In this document: in pieces, positions 1 through 10,739 of the stretch
Layout of the letters: the number at the start of each line of letters is the position of its first letter
How positions within the stretch are numbered: the first letter of the stretch is position 1
Made by a program: the position numbers and the translations under genes
Notes under the pieces: generated by a model
The model's database searches: none
What the model saw: the letters and a program-made list of their open reading frames with translations, nothing else
Told to the model about the DNA's origin: nothing
NCBI GenBank assembly: GCA_043228905.1
Contig: JBHGNT010000003.1
Span: forward strand, 9,238,001-9,302,000
Direction: 5' to 3'
DNA length: 64,000 nucleotides
Source: Azolla caroliniana
Taxonomy: Eukaryota; Polypodiophyta

Positions 1-1995
1 GTAGTCGATGTCGTGCTTTTGCACATAACCCTTTGCCACTAACCGAGCCTTGTACCTGTTGATAGAGTTGTCGGTGTTGTATTTAACTTTGTATACCCAC
101 TTGCAACCGATCAACTTTATTCCTTTCGGTACGTCCACTAAATTCCACATCTCATTTTCCGTGAGTGTGTGCATCTCTTCCTCCATAGCGGCACACCAAT
201 TTGCGTCTTTCGCCACTTTTTCATTGCTCTCCGACTCACGCATGGCTGCCACCTTCACCATGTACGCATAATGATTGTACCCGTACCTTTTTATGAGGTT
301 CTTCTGGCAGGTGGATCGGCACAGTTTCTACTTTGCCGATTTCTTGGCCTTCGTGGGCAACACAAAATTCTCTTTGGAAGGTTCATCTTCGATCTGTTCG
401 AAGTCGGATCTACCGTCGTTGCCGGTGTCGTATTCCGGCATCTTCTTGTTCCCCTTTTCTTTGTGTGTGAACCGTCTCCTCGGTTCCTTGCACGGGGAGA
501 GCACAACCGAGTCTTCACTACTCGCCAGTTCTTCATCTAACTAGTCATCCCGACTCAGTCACTCATTCGGCCCACTTAGCTGGAATGAGGTCGGACTCTC
601 ATCTTCTGCCCGGATTGTTTCAGGCTCACTGGCCTCATCCTCCAGAATCGGCTCGGAGTCGGACATGGGAGGCGGTAGAGAGTACCATGATGCCGACTCA
701 TCAAATTCAACATCTCGTCTCACTCGAACTTGTTTTGTTCGGGGGTTATAGCACTTATAACCCTTTTGCTCATGTGAGTAGCCGACAAGGATGCCCTTCT
801 CCGACTTTGGGTCCAGCTTTCTCCGCTTCTCATTCGAAACATGCACATATGCAATGCTACCGAATATCTTAAGGTGCCTTAAATTCAGCTTCTGCCCGAA
901 GTACAGCTCATGGGCTGACACCTTATCCCCGATCTGGTTTTGGATGTAGACGGCCATCTTGACCGCTTTGGCCTAATAGAACTTGGGCATGCTCTTCTCT
1001 TCCATCATTGACCGTGCCGCATTGATGATCGACCGGTTGTTCCTTTCGGCTACACCGTTTTGTTCCGGTGTGTATCGGCAACTGAATTCTCTCTGAATTC
1101 CTTTCTGCTGCAGATAACTGTTGAATTGGCCGGAAAAATATTCTTTTCTGCTATCCGACCGTAGGCACTTGATCTTCCTCTCTATTTTCCGTTCGACAAG
1201 ACTTTGCAGGTTCCGGAAACAGTCGAAGACTTTGCTTTTCTTCACGATGAGGTAGATCCCTGTGTGTCGACTATAGTCGTCGATGAAGGGGACGAAATAT
1301 CGGCCCCCGCCAAGATTAACGTTCTGTGCCAGTTCCCATACATCCGAATGTATTAGATCGAGCTTGTTATGGCTCTGGTTTCTTTCAATGGGGAAGGGAA
1401 GTCGGTGTTGCTTCCCGAGTTGGCAGGATTCACAAATTTGGGCCTTTCGGCCACTAAATTTCGGCAATCCGAAAACAACTTGTTTCGATTGCAAGTCCTG
1501 AAGCCTCTGGTGGTTGACGTGTTCGATCCGCTTGTGCCACAGATCGATGTTTGATTTGATCTTCTGTCCTTTTGCGAACATAGAGGTGCCAACGTCATTG
1601 GTGTTGAGGATGAACATCCTCCCATCCCTGCGCCCTTGCACGATTATACAACCTTCTTCCTCTATGAAGCACCCGAGGTGCGTGAACTGCACCTGCAACC
1701 CCTAGTCAACGATTTTCCTGACTGACATCAGGTTCTCTGTGATTGTTGGAACATGTAGTATGTTCATCAGCTTTCCCTTTTGTCCGACATGGCTTAAAGG
1801 GAATTCTCTGACATGCATGATCGGGTGAGGAGTTTCGTCTCCGGTTTCGACAACTCCTAGTTGCTCTGGCTTTTCTAGAAACGAGAACCACTTTTCGTGG
1901 CTCGTCATGTGGTTAGATGCTCCGGAGTCAACATACCACACTTCCTTAGATTTGGAAGTGATCTTCTTCATCGAGTTCGCCTTGTGCTTCATCAC
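1..1995 (-). pseudogene. copia pol fragment: protease, integrase, start of RT
   Basis: On the minus strand, 1995 to 1702 encodes the protease start, with active-site motif WYVDSGASNHM. The segment 1698-973 carries the GAG-pre-integrase zinc region (WHKR..., CESCQLGKQHRLPFP) and the integrase core (IHSDVW, FIDDYSRH, YTPEQNGVAERNNR). The segment 957-559 holds the integrase C-terminal part (VYIQNQIGDKV, KILVGYSHEQKGYKCY-like). Positions 1-290 encode the beginning of RT (GCKWVYKVKYN, KARLVAKGY). In a live element this polyprotein would mature, integrate and reverse transcribe the element. A stop after integrase and frame changes make it a pseudogene. The conserved integrase acidic residues can be followed, but the glycine-rich DGGKEYF motif reads DSRKEYF here. 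Confidence 0.9.
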
Positions 1996-2048
1996 AAAGG
2001 TTGGCCCTTTCCGGTCTTTCCGGTTCCGAATCCTTCTGATCCTTCAGC

Positions 2049-2954
2049 TTAGTGCGAGCTTTGCCCGTTCCCTTGTTCGGCCATGCCGGATCCGGATTTA
2101 TCCGAATCGGCACGCTTCTTCCAGCACTCGCTTTCTCGGTGGCCTTTCTTGACATAGTACTGACATTCTGTGTCGGTTTTCCCTTGCCGGTTTTCGGCAC
2201 CGCCTTGATGCCCCCTTCTAGTGGAGGGTCCGGATTTGCCGTTGGGACTATCTCTATGCCTCCGGTTCTGCTCTTGTTGGCTGCTTGCATTGCGTGCTGA
2301 TCCACCTCGTCCTCCACGCCCACGGGGCCGATCCGCCTCCGTGTACAACATCCAACTGTCTGATTGAGTGATCCTTGACCCACTTGCATGGTTTTCTTTG
2401 ACCATGAGCATCAATTGTAGGCCGAAGAAGGACAATGGTTTCTCCCAAGTGAGGATAGCAGTCCAGATGGGCTCGTACCTTTGAGCTAGATCACTGAGAT
2501 AGATTTGCACCATTTCGTCCTCGTCTATCACGATGTCAATGGACCCTAATGCGTTGCAAATCTCCTTTATCTTCACGGTGTAGTTTGAAACTAACATATT
2601 CTTCTGTCAGATAGTGTTCAGTTCTTGCCGAAGCTATAGCTTGCGGGCTAAGGTACTTGAGGCGAAAATCTTTTTCAGATTTTCCTAGGCCTGTTTCGAC
2701 ATCTTAGCATCTCTAATGTCGCTGATCATCTGGTCGTGCACGGAGGAAGCAAGGCAGTATAGAACTTTTCTTGCTCCTTGTTCCCATGCCGGGAACTCCT
2801 TTTGTAACGACTTCGGTGTTATTTCATTCGCACCCTTAACATAACTCCAGTATCCATGTCCAAGCAGATACTGGTGCATCTTGTACGACCAGGATGCATA
2901 GTTGTGTCTGTCAAGTTTCTCTATCGGAAGCGAGCTTGCCATACCTCTGTCCAT
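2049..2954 (-). pseudogene. copia gag, broken
   Basis: The minus-strand start at 2954 gives MDRGMASSLPIEKLDRHNYASWSYKM, the typical copia Gag N-terminus (LDxxNYxxW). The central UBN2-like part, with NYTVKIKEICNALGSID, continues from 2597. A CCHC-type knuckle is present near 2130-2170 (CQYYVKKGHRESEC), but its second cysteine is tyrosine, so zinc binding would be impaired. The two halves are separated by at least one stop between 2597 and 2685. Gag packages the element RNA into cytoplasmic particles. The frame runs towards the protease that follows. Confidence 0.85.
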
Positions 2955-3028
2955 CTTTTGGTCTTTACCGGGTGTTAGGGTTTGTCTTCAGTAATCTCCC
3001 ATTGGTTGTAGAGGTTCTCAACCCTCAC

Positions 3029-3040
3029 ACTCTGATACCA
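3029..3040 (-). promoter_or_regulatory. Primer binding site, tRNA-iMet type
   Basis: The minus strand reads TGGTATCAGAG immediately after the LTR end, the usual copia site complementary to initiator methionine tRNA. It fixes the inner LTR boundary. Confidence 0.85.
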
Positions 3041-3503
3041 TGTCAAAGTTAATACGCGGAAGCTTTGACAAACCGGTTTATCCCGATAGTAACATAAAAT
3101 AGAGAATGAAGGTTTAATGGAAGTTTAAGAACAGAGAATACACAAGAGAGATAGAGAGAGAGTAGGAAGCATAAACAAAATTCAAAATTATAATTCTCTA
3201 TACATGGGATATGCTCAGTGAGCACTCTTTATACAACTCCACAAGGGACTGACAGAAGTACTATGTACTTCAATGCTTATACGAGCGGTTGACACTAACT
3301 ACGAGGACCATGAATACCTATTAGTCTAGAAGCATAGACCTCTAAACGACCTACCGGTACACAGGTGGGTTCGGCTCTCCGATCCGGTTCCTCGATCCAG
3401 ATCCAGATCCTAGTTCTGGATACCATCCGGACACTGATTCGGATACGATCCGGCTCTGGCTTATCTAGCCGATCCGGATCCGGTTGAGCTTGCTCGCTCA
3501 ACA
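3041..3503 (-). repeat. COP1a 5' LTR
   Basis: A 463-bp LTR running, on the minus strand, from TGTTGAGCGAGCAAGCTCAA to AACTTTGACA. It aligns end to end with the COP1b LTR at 13015-13476 (TGTTGACCGGGCAAGCTCAA to AACTTTTACA). The U3 half of both is dense in GGATCCGG-like words. A TATA-like TATAAAGAGTGCTC lies mid-LTR. The 3' partner lies outside the window, so its target duplication cannot be tested. Confidence 0.85.
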
Positions 3504-3648
3504 AGCTATGGATGTGAAGGATAGACGAGAATTGGGGACTCTCCTCAAAGATGACACTCAAACGAACGGGCTTGTGACAGACTGGATTGCGATGAAGTGA
3601 ACGTGCAACAGGCTCGACAAGCATCGTCAATGGATTGATGACACTGAC

Positions 3649-4239
3649 TTGGTAAGGCCGAGCGTAGAAAATACGAGACCACCTAAAGTAGTAAATCTGC
3701 TTAAACAAAGAAACCCAGATGAAAAGAAAATTGATGATGTCATCATTGAAGAATTAGCGAAGAAGTTCGAGACGGTCACGCAAGCGAACATGAATCATCG
3801 AGGGCCAAAAGGAAAAGAACCCTTCAAATGTGTGGTGCGACAACTTAGACCACTTGAGAAGGGATTGTGTGAGCCTTTGTGAGGCCATCTGACAAAATAT
3901 CATATGCATGGACGACAACATGATCTGCTCGAGTGAAACTTGAAAACCCCTGAGGGTGAATTTTGGAAGAGGGGGATTGAAGATGCCGAGGCGACTCACT
4001 TGGATGCGATGCACTATGTTGCATCGGTTGGAATAAGACTCGAAAAAGATAAAAATGAAGCTACTAAATTGGGAACAAGGTTTTGGTGTACTATTCTCGA
4101 GTATGAGAAGAAGGGAAAAGTTTCCTCGGACGAGGTAGAGCTTGCGGACCGAAGTGTGCAAAGTATGACCAGATGGTTGGATCCAGTGGATGACAATACC
4201 ATACTTGCGGGAGTTATGTGCGACAACCACGAGTGTTAA
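3649..4239 (+). pseudogene. gypsy-type gag fragment (GYP-X/F related)
   Basis: Two plus-strand stretches (3649-3882 and 3940-4239) in different frames read as one decayed Gag C-terminus. A CCHC-like knuckle (WCDNLDHLRRDC) appears near 3830-3870 only after a frame change. The downstream part (YVASVGIRLE, FWCTILEYEKKGKVSSDEVELADRS) resembles the region after the knuckle in the GYP-X gag (ATTAGICMGELSG, FWPEVLEISKKAHHDEIRSA). No start, protease or LTR of its own is visible. It may be host sequence for GYP-F or the tail of an older element. Confidence 0.6.
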
Positions 4240-4309
4240 GAGTCTATTACTAATCAAAAGACCAAAATAAAGTAAAACGAAGGAAAATATATTGGATAGA
4301 AGAACCCGT

Positions 4310-5208
4310 TGTCGTGAAGTATTCCAGCCATAGGAAGAAACGAAGTCGGATGCGTGTGAACTGTCTTTATGTACAAACATGTGTAAATAACATAGTGATA
4401 GTGGAGTGTTGAGGAATACTAGGCAGGAGTGTTTCGATAGGTAATTTAAGACCACACGGATGGAGAGGAATAAAGGGGATTGATGGGAGAAAATCAAGGC
4501 CCGAAAGATCTAAGAGAAAAGCGGTTGTCTTAATAGCCTGATGTAACAACTTCTCTCTCTCTCTCTCTCTTGGAGCTAAAAGGAAGGGGGAGAAGATTGA
4601 GGGGGGGATCCACGATTTGGAGGACGAAGTGCTGCCGAACCGAGCTCTTTAAACTTTTGCCTTCCTACTCTCAGTTTCCGGTTTTCTGTGGCTGCGCATT
4701 GAGTCCTTCGTTTCGCGTTTGTAGACCGTGTGCTCCTGATCGGAGGCTCGCTAGCGTTTGTGTGTATGGGTGTGTGTTGCGAGCTTGAAGCTCCCTTACC
4801 GGCCACGTCCAGTTGTAATCCTTTCGTCTTTCTCTGTTAATAATTGGTATTTCCTAAGTCTCTCTTTGTGTTCGGGCACTCTCGCATTGTCTCATGTGTG
4901 TCTCGCATTTGCTGTGTTCCGAGCCCACGTCCTTTACCCCATTCTATTTCTGCTTGCACGTGCTTCTATGGGTGTGTAAGCCTGTGAGATCATCGATTGC
5001 TACTTGAAGCCGGTCCGGTGCACTGTTTGCCATTGAGCCCATGTGCTCACCGTCCGACACTCGGAGTTGAGCCAGATCAGATACTTGTGGAACCTAACAT
5101 GAACCCTTCTCTCATCTCTCATTCTCATTCTCTCTTACCGGCTCCTTGTTCGAAGACCCCGATGGTCCTGTGCCAGGATCTTATGGGTACCCGCAAAAAA
5201 CTGTGACA
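4310..5208 (+). repeat. GYP-F left LTR
   Basis: This LTR of about 899 bp starts TGTCGTGAAGTATTCCAG and ends AAACTGTGACA. It contains a CT microsatellite near 4550-4570. The downstream words GAGGACGAAGTGCTG and CCGAGCTCTT are shared with the solo LTR at 46737-47382. GCGAGCTTGAAGCTCCC and a following TGTAATCC have counterparts in the right LTR. Confidence 0.65.
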
Positions 5209-5212
5209 TCAT

Positions 5213-5230
5213 TGGTGAACCCGACGTGAA
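5213..5230 (+). promoter_or_regulatory. Primer binding site TGGTGAACCCGACGTGAA
   Basis: Eighteen bases beginning with TGG sit four bases after the left LTR. The same 18 bases, with the same four-base spacing, are found in GYP-X (20661-20678, minus strand). A primer tRNA would end ...GGGTTCACCA. I cannot name it with confidence. Confidence 0.7.
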
Positions 5231-5246
5231 AGGGCGGCAAGGGAGG

Positions 5247-6150
5247 ATGGAGTTGGAAGACGAAGACTTCGCAGAGATGGTGGCAGAAGTGGTGATGGAG
5301 TTCGGATGAGTGACGATGAGACGAGAGGCAACACAACAAGCGGTCATGTGCGTGGTCGAAAGAGTCGGCCGTTTCAATGGGGACAAAGTCCCATTCTAGT
5401 TGGAAGTCTACAATGGGGAAATGGAGGCACGAGGTATAGACGAGGCGTTGAGGTTGGATTTCTTCTATCGGGTCGCTGCGGACCGGATGCACAAGGAAGT
5501 AAAGGGGCTCCGAGAAGCTCATAGTTCGTGGGAGGCCTTCGAAGAGGCGCTCTTGCAGGCATACAGAGGGCGATCGAAAAGTCGGGGACAACACAACTTC
5601 GACCAATGGGTTGCATCGGCGAAGACCCACCAGGGCGCAATGAAGACGCTCTTGGAGTTCGAGCAGCGCTTTGCTCAGCTCCTGGAGCACAAAGAAGACT
5701 GGTGGGGGTGGATAAGGTCCTGCTATTCATGAAGTCGATCTACCGGAAGGAACGAATGACCTTCATGATCGAGCTCGAAGACGAGGACTGAGTGAATGGC
5801 CTTACTGAGGACTAGTCAAAAGTCAAACGGGTATGCTGATGGCAGGATAAAGAGCGGCCCACGATTGAAAAGGGGAAGATGATGTGCGACGACACACCAT
5901 CACAACAGGGAGGGGGCGCGCAACGAGAAAGATCGGAAAAGCTCAACGTTGAAGCCCTATTCCGGGAAACATATGAGGCTCTGAAGGCGAAGATCGAGGA
6001 AGATTCAGAGCTAGTCGACTTTCTGGATGAGACAGACATGGCCCATGCAGAGGTTGAGGGACGGTACAACGGTGCCACAGGAGAGGGTGTGGAGCAAGTT
6101 ACCCTCTCGATTTGCGGAGAAAGACCGACCGAGGATAAGGTAGGGATTTG
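5247..6150 (+). pseudogene. gypsy-type gag, broken (GYP-F)
   Basis: The reading starts at 5247 (MELEDEDFAEMVAEVVMEFG), is stopped, and resumes at 5400-5732 with the capsid core: VAADRMHKEVKGLREAHSSW, FEEALLQAYRGRSKSRG, FDQWVASAKTHQGAMKTLLE and FEQRFAQLLE. It then shifts frame near 5700 (LLFMKSIYRKERMTFMIELEDED). This is the retrotransposon Gag capsid fold pattern with WEAFEEALLQAY in the usual position. A weaker acidic stretch at 5879-6151 may be its C-terminal continuation. No zinc knuckle is recognisable in the frame. Confidence 0.7.
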
Positions 6151-6345
6151 AGAGGTGACGATCACGAGTTCGGGAAAGGACTGACGATTTCGGGCATAAC
6201 TGCCTGACACTCTGGACATTTGAGAAGCAAGCCCAGCTGGGGCTTGCATGATTGAAGAAGAAGAGTTACCTACCGGTTGCCACATCGAGGAGTCGATGGC
6301 TATGGATGAGTCCATGGACGGCGAAGTTACGAAATTGTTCCCCAC

Positions 6346-8060
6346 ACTTGTTCTGGAGACTTGGCGGTCGAGCCCGTGTGCCGACGTGAGACCAGAGAGA
6401 TGGAGGGTGGAGGTGGGAATGCCAAGGAGGAGAAGGGCGAGTAGTTAGAAGTCGGACAGAGACGTCCCTCTACATCGGTTCTGGAGACTTCAACCGGCGA
6501 ACCCGTGTGCTGACGTGAGACCGGAGAGAAGGAAGGTGATGACAAGGCGACATGGTCTGAGGGGATCTATGGAGGCAAAGAAACAAAGGACGGTCCTAGG
6601 TGTCTCCTCACGTCGATTCCAGAGACTTCGGCAGTCAAGCACATGTGCCGACATGAGACGGAGCATGGTTGTTTACGTACTCGTATTTAACGTTTAGATA
6701 TGTATAGTACCTCATCATTTGTATAGTACATATTATACCTCAATGTTGCTCAGTCAAATATCATGTACATTTGTCCAATACGGTATTTAATGTATTTATA
6801 AAAAACCAAGTATAATACATATTTATAAAGAAAATGTAAGTAAAACCCTAACAAAAAGCAAAAGAAAAAAAGGATTTTAATGAAAAAGAAGCCAAAGGAA
6901 AGAAGAAAGAAGAGTAGAAGAGACGACGATGAAGAAGAAGAAGAAGAAGAAGAAGAAGAAGAGAGAAAAGAAGACATAAACCTATCCTCAGTGTGATAAT
7001 CGCAGTAGATGAAAACGACGAAAAGAGAAGAAAAGAGAAACCCATCATGAGTGTGATAATCGTAGATGATTCCTCAATCTATGAAGGCATAATTGTAAAT
7101 AATTACAATTTGAAGTAGAACATCGTGATACACACTTATATTGATTTATAGAATAAGGGAATGTCGACATCCATATTACTACAAGTATTTTAGGATGTGA
7201 AATGTTCAAATGTCTTATATGCATTTTAGGATGTAGAACTATATTGTACATCACAAAATTGTGTAAACATAGATGTTTTTTACAATATTATAGATATTTT
7301 TTTACAAATTCTAGAAGTATTTAACATACTATACGTAAAATACATATTGAACATATTTTATAAGTATTTAACATATTAAGAAAACGTATTTAACGTATTT
7401 TTAAATTGGGAGATACTATACGGGTATTAATACGTTAAATACATATGGTATTCGTACCGTACCTAACGTACCTAACAACCTTGAGACGGAGAGATGGAGG
7501 GTGGTGGCGGGAGATTGGGAATCGACAATGCGGAGAAAATCGAATGGAACGAGCCCTCCCCACCGAGGCTGTTGACTTCAGCAATCAAGCCCGTGTGCTG
7601 ACGTAAAACCGGAGAGATGGAAGGTGGCGGCGAGGAGCCCTGGCACGATGCCAGTGAAGATGGATGGGAGATGGTCTACGAGGAGGCCAAGGATGAAGCC
7701 AGAGCAAAATGAAGAAGCAAGAGACAACGCTGAGGTAAGCGGAGTTGGAAGTGAGCCTGACCGGGAATCGAACTAGTCCGCATTCCGATTCGGATGGGGC
7801 ATGATCCGAACATGGATCGTTGGATTGAAATGAGAGAGGTAGTTGGCCCCGATTGATTGGGGACAAGCTCGGACAAGAGTTGGGAATACGGAGTTCCGGA
7901 TAACCGAGCCGGACAAGAGTCGGACCGGCCCAATCGGGGGTCAGAGAAGCGAAGACCGGTGAACACGGGGAAGGTATTGAGCGGGGTCGGTAGCCATGAA
8001 GAGAAGGCCCGAGAGGGATCCTCCACACTTGATCTAGAAACTTCAGCAGTTGCGGAACAA
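6346..8060 (+). repeat. Degenerate ~130-bp tandem repeats in GYP-F
   Basis: Units share the pattern TTCTGGAGACTT-CGGC-GTC-AGCCCGTGTGC-GACGTGAGACCGGAGAGATGGAGGGTGG (dashes mark variable bases). The GAGACTT word falls near 6353, 6483 and 6613, giving a period of about 130 bp. The third unit is split by the MITE at 6663-7482. A fourth unit begins near 7570 and a weak fifth near 8036. No frame is open through the whole array. From about 8100 to 8910 there is further purine-rich interior with short open stretches (for example 8487-8831) that I cannot assign. Confidence 0.6.
6663..7482. mobile_element. AT-rich hAT-like MITE (~820 bp)
   Basis: This AT-rich block interrupts a purine-rich tandem repeat. 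It is flanked on both sides by GAGACGGA (6655-6662 and 7483-7490), an 8-bp target duplication. The termini are imperfect inverted repeats sharing GGTTGTT (GCATGGTTGTTTACG on the left; reverse complement of the right end AAGGTTGTTAGGTACG). There is no transposase. It contains a GAA microsatellite (6929-6962), a duplicated GTGTGATAATCG word and several TATTTAACGTATT copies. The 8-bp duplication points to the hAT superfamily, but the assignment is tentative. Confidence 0.55.
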
Positions 8061-8910
8061 CATAAGACCGAGAAGACGGTAGGTGGCGGCGAGGGGATGA
8101 AGGTCATAGCAGACAAAGGCACGAAAGAATCAAACGGAGTATTGTGGAGAACGACAGAGGACATGTGGACCACTTGGATAAGGAGGGTGTTCCTCGGAGA
8201 GGAGCAATGTTACCTGAGGCTACGGAGGGCACCGAACTGAAGGACACCGACATGGACGTCGGGGAAGATGTGTACCTTACGGAAGGGGTACACAGAGAAG
8301 GATGGGACAAGAAATGTACATAGAGAAGATGTGTACCTTACTTAAGGGCCAAGTGTCGAGCACGGAGGAGAACGACGATGATCGGGAGTTGGAAGAAGTT
8401 CGGCGCGAGGTGATGCAAAACCGAGGAAGCGGACGGGTTGAAACGAGTGCGGATGAGGTGCGATATCTGACAAGCGGTCAAGAGGAATGAGGATCCGGTC
8501 GAAGGCTGCGCACGAAGAACAAAGGAAGCTGAGTTGGGAGTACAACAATGTTCGGGGTGTCTACATTGACCGGCCAAAGAGGCGAGTAGGAGCATTGAGT
8601 CTGGCAGATCGGGTGGAGATGGAGGACCGAGGACGAGCACCGCGAGTATGGTGGACTGGATGGAGCCGGTGGTTTGGGTGGAGAGGTTGGAGGAGCTCAA
8701 AGTGGAGAGATAAGAATGACAATGAAGATGAGCTCCCGACCGAGGGTGAGGTCGACCCGGGAGTCAGCAGTTTGGGACCAGCAGTGACCGGCACAACGGT
8801 CGGGTGTCGGGTCAACAGAAGACCCAGTTGATCACCGTCATCGGAAATCTCTTATCTTCTTTTCCCTTCCTTAGCATATTCTGGTGGATGTGCGGCTAGG
8901 TGGGGGTGGA

Positions 8911-9806
8911 TGTCGTGAAGATTTCCGGCTATTGTGAGAAAATTGGATGGAACGGGCAAAGTCGGCAATGTGCAACATGTGCACATGTATGTTAGGAAAT
9001 TGTAAATAGGAATAAAGGAAATGAAAGGGGTGCTAAGATGCACGAGAGTTAGTGAGGAGGTGTACATTAGTGCACTTGCATACATAGTGGGGTGTGAAAG
9101 TGAGAGTGTTTAATGTACCTTCCCCGAAATCATGGCAATATATCTCCTCTGTAAAGGAGGAATATCTATCTCACATTGTAACGTACCTCTCTCCTTGAGC
9201 TATAAAAGGATGGAGACGTCCCTTGTAAAGGGGTTCCGGTTTTTGCGTGCTCCATATTTTGGTACTAGGGGTTCCATTTTCTTTGTGTCGAGTGTGTTTG
9301 GGTGTTTAGGGTTCAGTCTGGTTTAGGGGTTCATTTTTAATCTGTCTCTTGTGCAAGACCCCTCTTGGTGCGACGAGCTTGTGAGCTCCCCGACTGGCGG
9401 CTCGGCTGCAGACAACTGATGTAACCCGACCTACTTTAGTACTCTATTTTTCCTATAAATACATATAAGAAGGGTTGTGCATATATGTGTCTTGTCGATG
9501 TCAGTGGTGCTTTGTTTTTTTTCCGGTTCTGAATACGATGAGTGCTTGTTGAGTTTTCTGTGTTGGAGTGTTTCTTTCCCTTTTGGTTCCTATATATAAG
9601 CGGTGAGCATTGAGTGATCGTTGTTCATGTGCCTTCTCTTCCTCTCATTCGGTTTATATCTATTGTGTATCCGGAAATGCCCGACCGGCGTCTAAGTTAG
9701 TGGTAACCAGTACCAACGAAGCAGTCTTTCCTCCTCCGTCTCTCTCCGGTTCAAAACCCTAGTGGTCCCGCCCGGATCCGACACGTGCACCCGGATTTCT
9801 GCGACA
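8911..9806 (+). repeat. GYP-F right LTR
   Basis: This LTR of about 896 bp follows a purine-rich tract (TGGGGGTGGA, 8901-8910) that suits a polypurine tract. It starts TGTCGTGAAGATTTCC and ends TTTCTGCGACA. GAGCTATAAAAGGATGG near 9198 is a good TATA box, matching GGGCTATAAAAGGAGAC in the solo LTR at 46737-47382. GACGAGCTTGTGAGCTCCCC and a following TGTAACCC parallel the left LTR. Confidence 0.65.
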
Positions 9807-9810
9807 CCGT

Positions 9811-10199
9811 TCCACCTGACCCCCCCGAGCTATGATCTAGACATAGCCAACCTACCACCGACGTCTCGTACCATCGGATATTAGGATGACTAATACCATC
9901 GGATATTAGAACGAAAACCTAGCCCACACCAGTGGTGTCTAAGACAACAACCTTCCGATGTAATGTCCTTATGAGGGTAGTTGAGCATCATATGTATACC
10001 TCTTTCTAGGCCCCTTGAATAGATGTGCCTTTTTAAAAGGCTCTCCATTCATTGGGTGTGCAAATCATGATAGTGCATGCACCTATCATTCCTTCTATCC
10101 AATCACATTAGTTCCCTCTTTAACATTAGTGAACATACCCTTCACTTATGTAAATATTAGTGACCTACCCTCACCTATGTTATGTGTACATAACATATT
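9811..10199 (-). repeat. Probable LTR remnant of a minus-strand chromovirus
   Basis: On the minus strand a purine tract (AAGTAGGGGAATA) ends the pol region to the right and is followed by TGTTATGTACACATAAC, a plausible LTR start at 10199. Further on are a TATA-like CCTTTTAAAAAGGC and a direct repeat of ATATCCGATGGTA (about 9870-9910). The far end is not defined. The stretch is noncoding. Confidence 0.4.
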
Positions 10200-10219
10200 C
10201 CCCTACTTCAAAAGATTGC

Positions 10220-10738
10220 ATTCTTGGAATATAAAATGAGGAAATTGTGCCTTAAGAGTATGCTTGTGTTCCCATGTGGCATCATCGATAGGTTTATCCA
10301 TCCATTTGATCTTGAATAGCCGAATCTCTTTATAACGTAAACGTTTAGTACGAGAATCAAGAATTCATTTAGGACTATGAGGTTTGTAAGAAAAATCCTC
10401 TAATGTTACAAGATCTTGGGTTGTGATGGTGTTATCACCAAAGCCTAAAAATGGTTTTAGACGACTGACATGAAAATGGGATGAATACCAATGTTATGGG
10501 GTAAGGTAAGGTGATAAGCAGATGAACCAACTCGCTTAAGGATTTCAAATGGGCCACAATATCGTGGGGCCAACTTGGCGCACTTGCCCGTAGACAATGC
10601 CGTAGAGTTAGTAGGGACACACAAAAATACTTTTTGACCAATAGTAAATGCACGAGGACGTTGTCGTGAAGATTTACGTGTGCGTGTGCTACTTGAGCGG
10701 GACCGCTGGGATCTTGGACCAAGGAGGACGTTCGCCAA
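10220..10738 (-). pseudogene. chromovirus integrase C-terminus and chromodomain fragment
   Basis: Minus-strand 10738-10457 encodes the basic tail of integrase and the GPF/Y module (PRAFTIGQKVFLCVP, KLAPRYCGPFEILKRVGSSA, LPHNIGIHPIF). After a frame change, the sequence down to about 10250 reads LTLEDFSYKPHSPK and then a chromodomain-like segment (RLFKIKWMDKPIDDATWE). Chromodomains guide integration to heterochromatin. The catalytic integrase core and RT are missing, so this is a 3' remnant. Confidence 0.7.
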
Positions 10739-10739
10739 G

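Larger units (their letters stand above)
1..3503 (-). mobile_element. COP1a: Ty1/copia LTR retrotransposon, 3' end outside window
   Basis: Read on the minus strand, the order is LTR, tRNA-iMet-type primer site, gag, protease, integrase and the start of reverse transcriptase, which is the Ty1/copia order. The 3' part, including most of RT, RNase H and the 3' LTR, lies before position 1. Stops and frameshifts occur throughout, so this copy is dead. Its LTR and proteins match COP1b (13015 onward, opposite strand), so the two are members of one family. The flank just outside the 5' LTR (from 3504) shows no coding signal up to about 3640. Confidence 0.9.
4310..9806 (+). mobile_element. GYP-F: gag-only gypsy-like element
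   Basis: The element is bounded by two long LTR-like sequences beginning TGTCGTGAAG and ending CTGTGACA or CTGCGACA. A primer site lies four bases inside the left one. CCGT occurs on both outer sides (4306-4309 and 9807-9810), matching a 4-bp target duplication. The interior holds a gypsy-type gag, degenerate ~130-bp repeats and an inserted MITE. I find no protease, RT or integrase, so it would depend on another element. The two LTRs are only loosely alike, so it is either old or assembled by recombination between family members. Confidence 0.6.

Noticed and set aside
3754-4497. A 247-codon minus-strand ORF
   Set aside because: No recognisable domain; it is antisense to the gag fragment and runs into the GYP-F LTR.
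6750-6977. Minus-strand ORF with a run of serines
   Set aside because: It is the reverse reading of a GAA microsatellite inside the MITE.
6346-8060. CRISPR-like array or satellite
   Set aside because: Unit length (~130 bp), divergence and position inside a retroelement do not fit CRISPR; only three contiguous units are clear.
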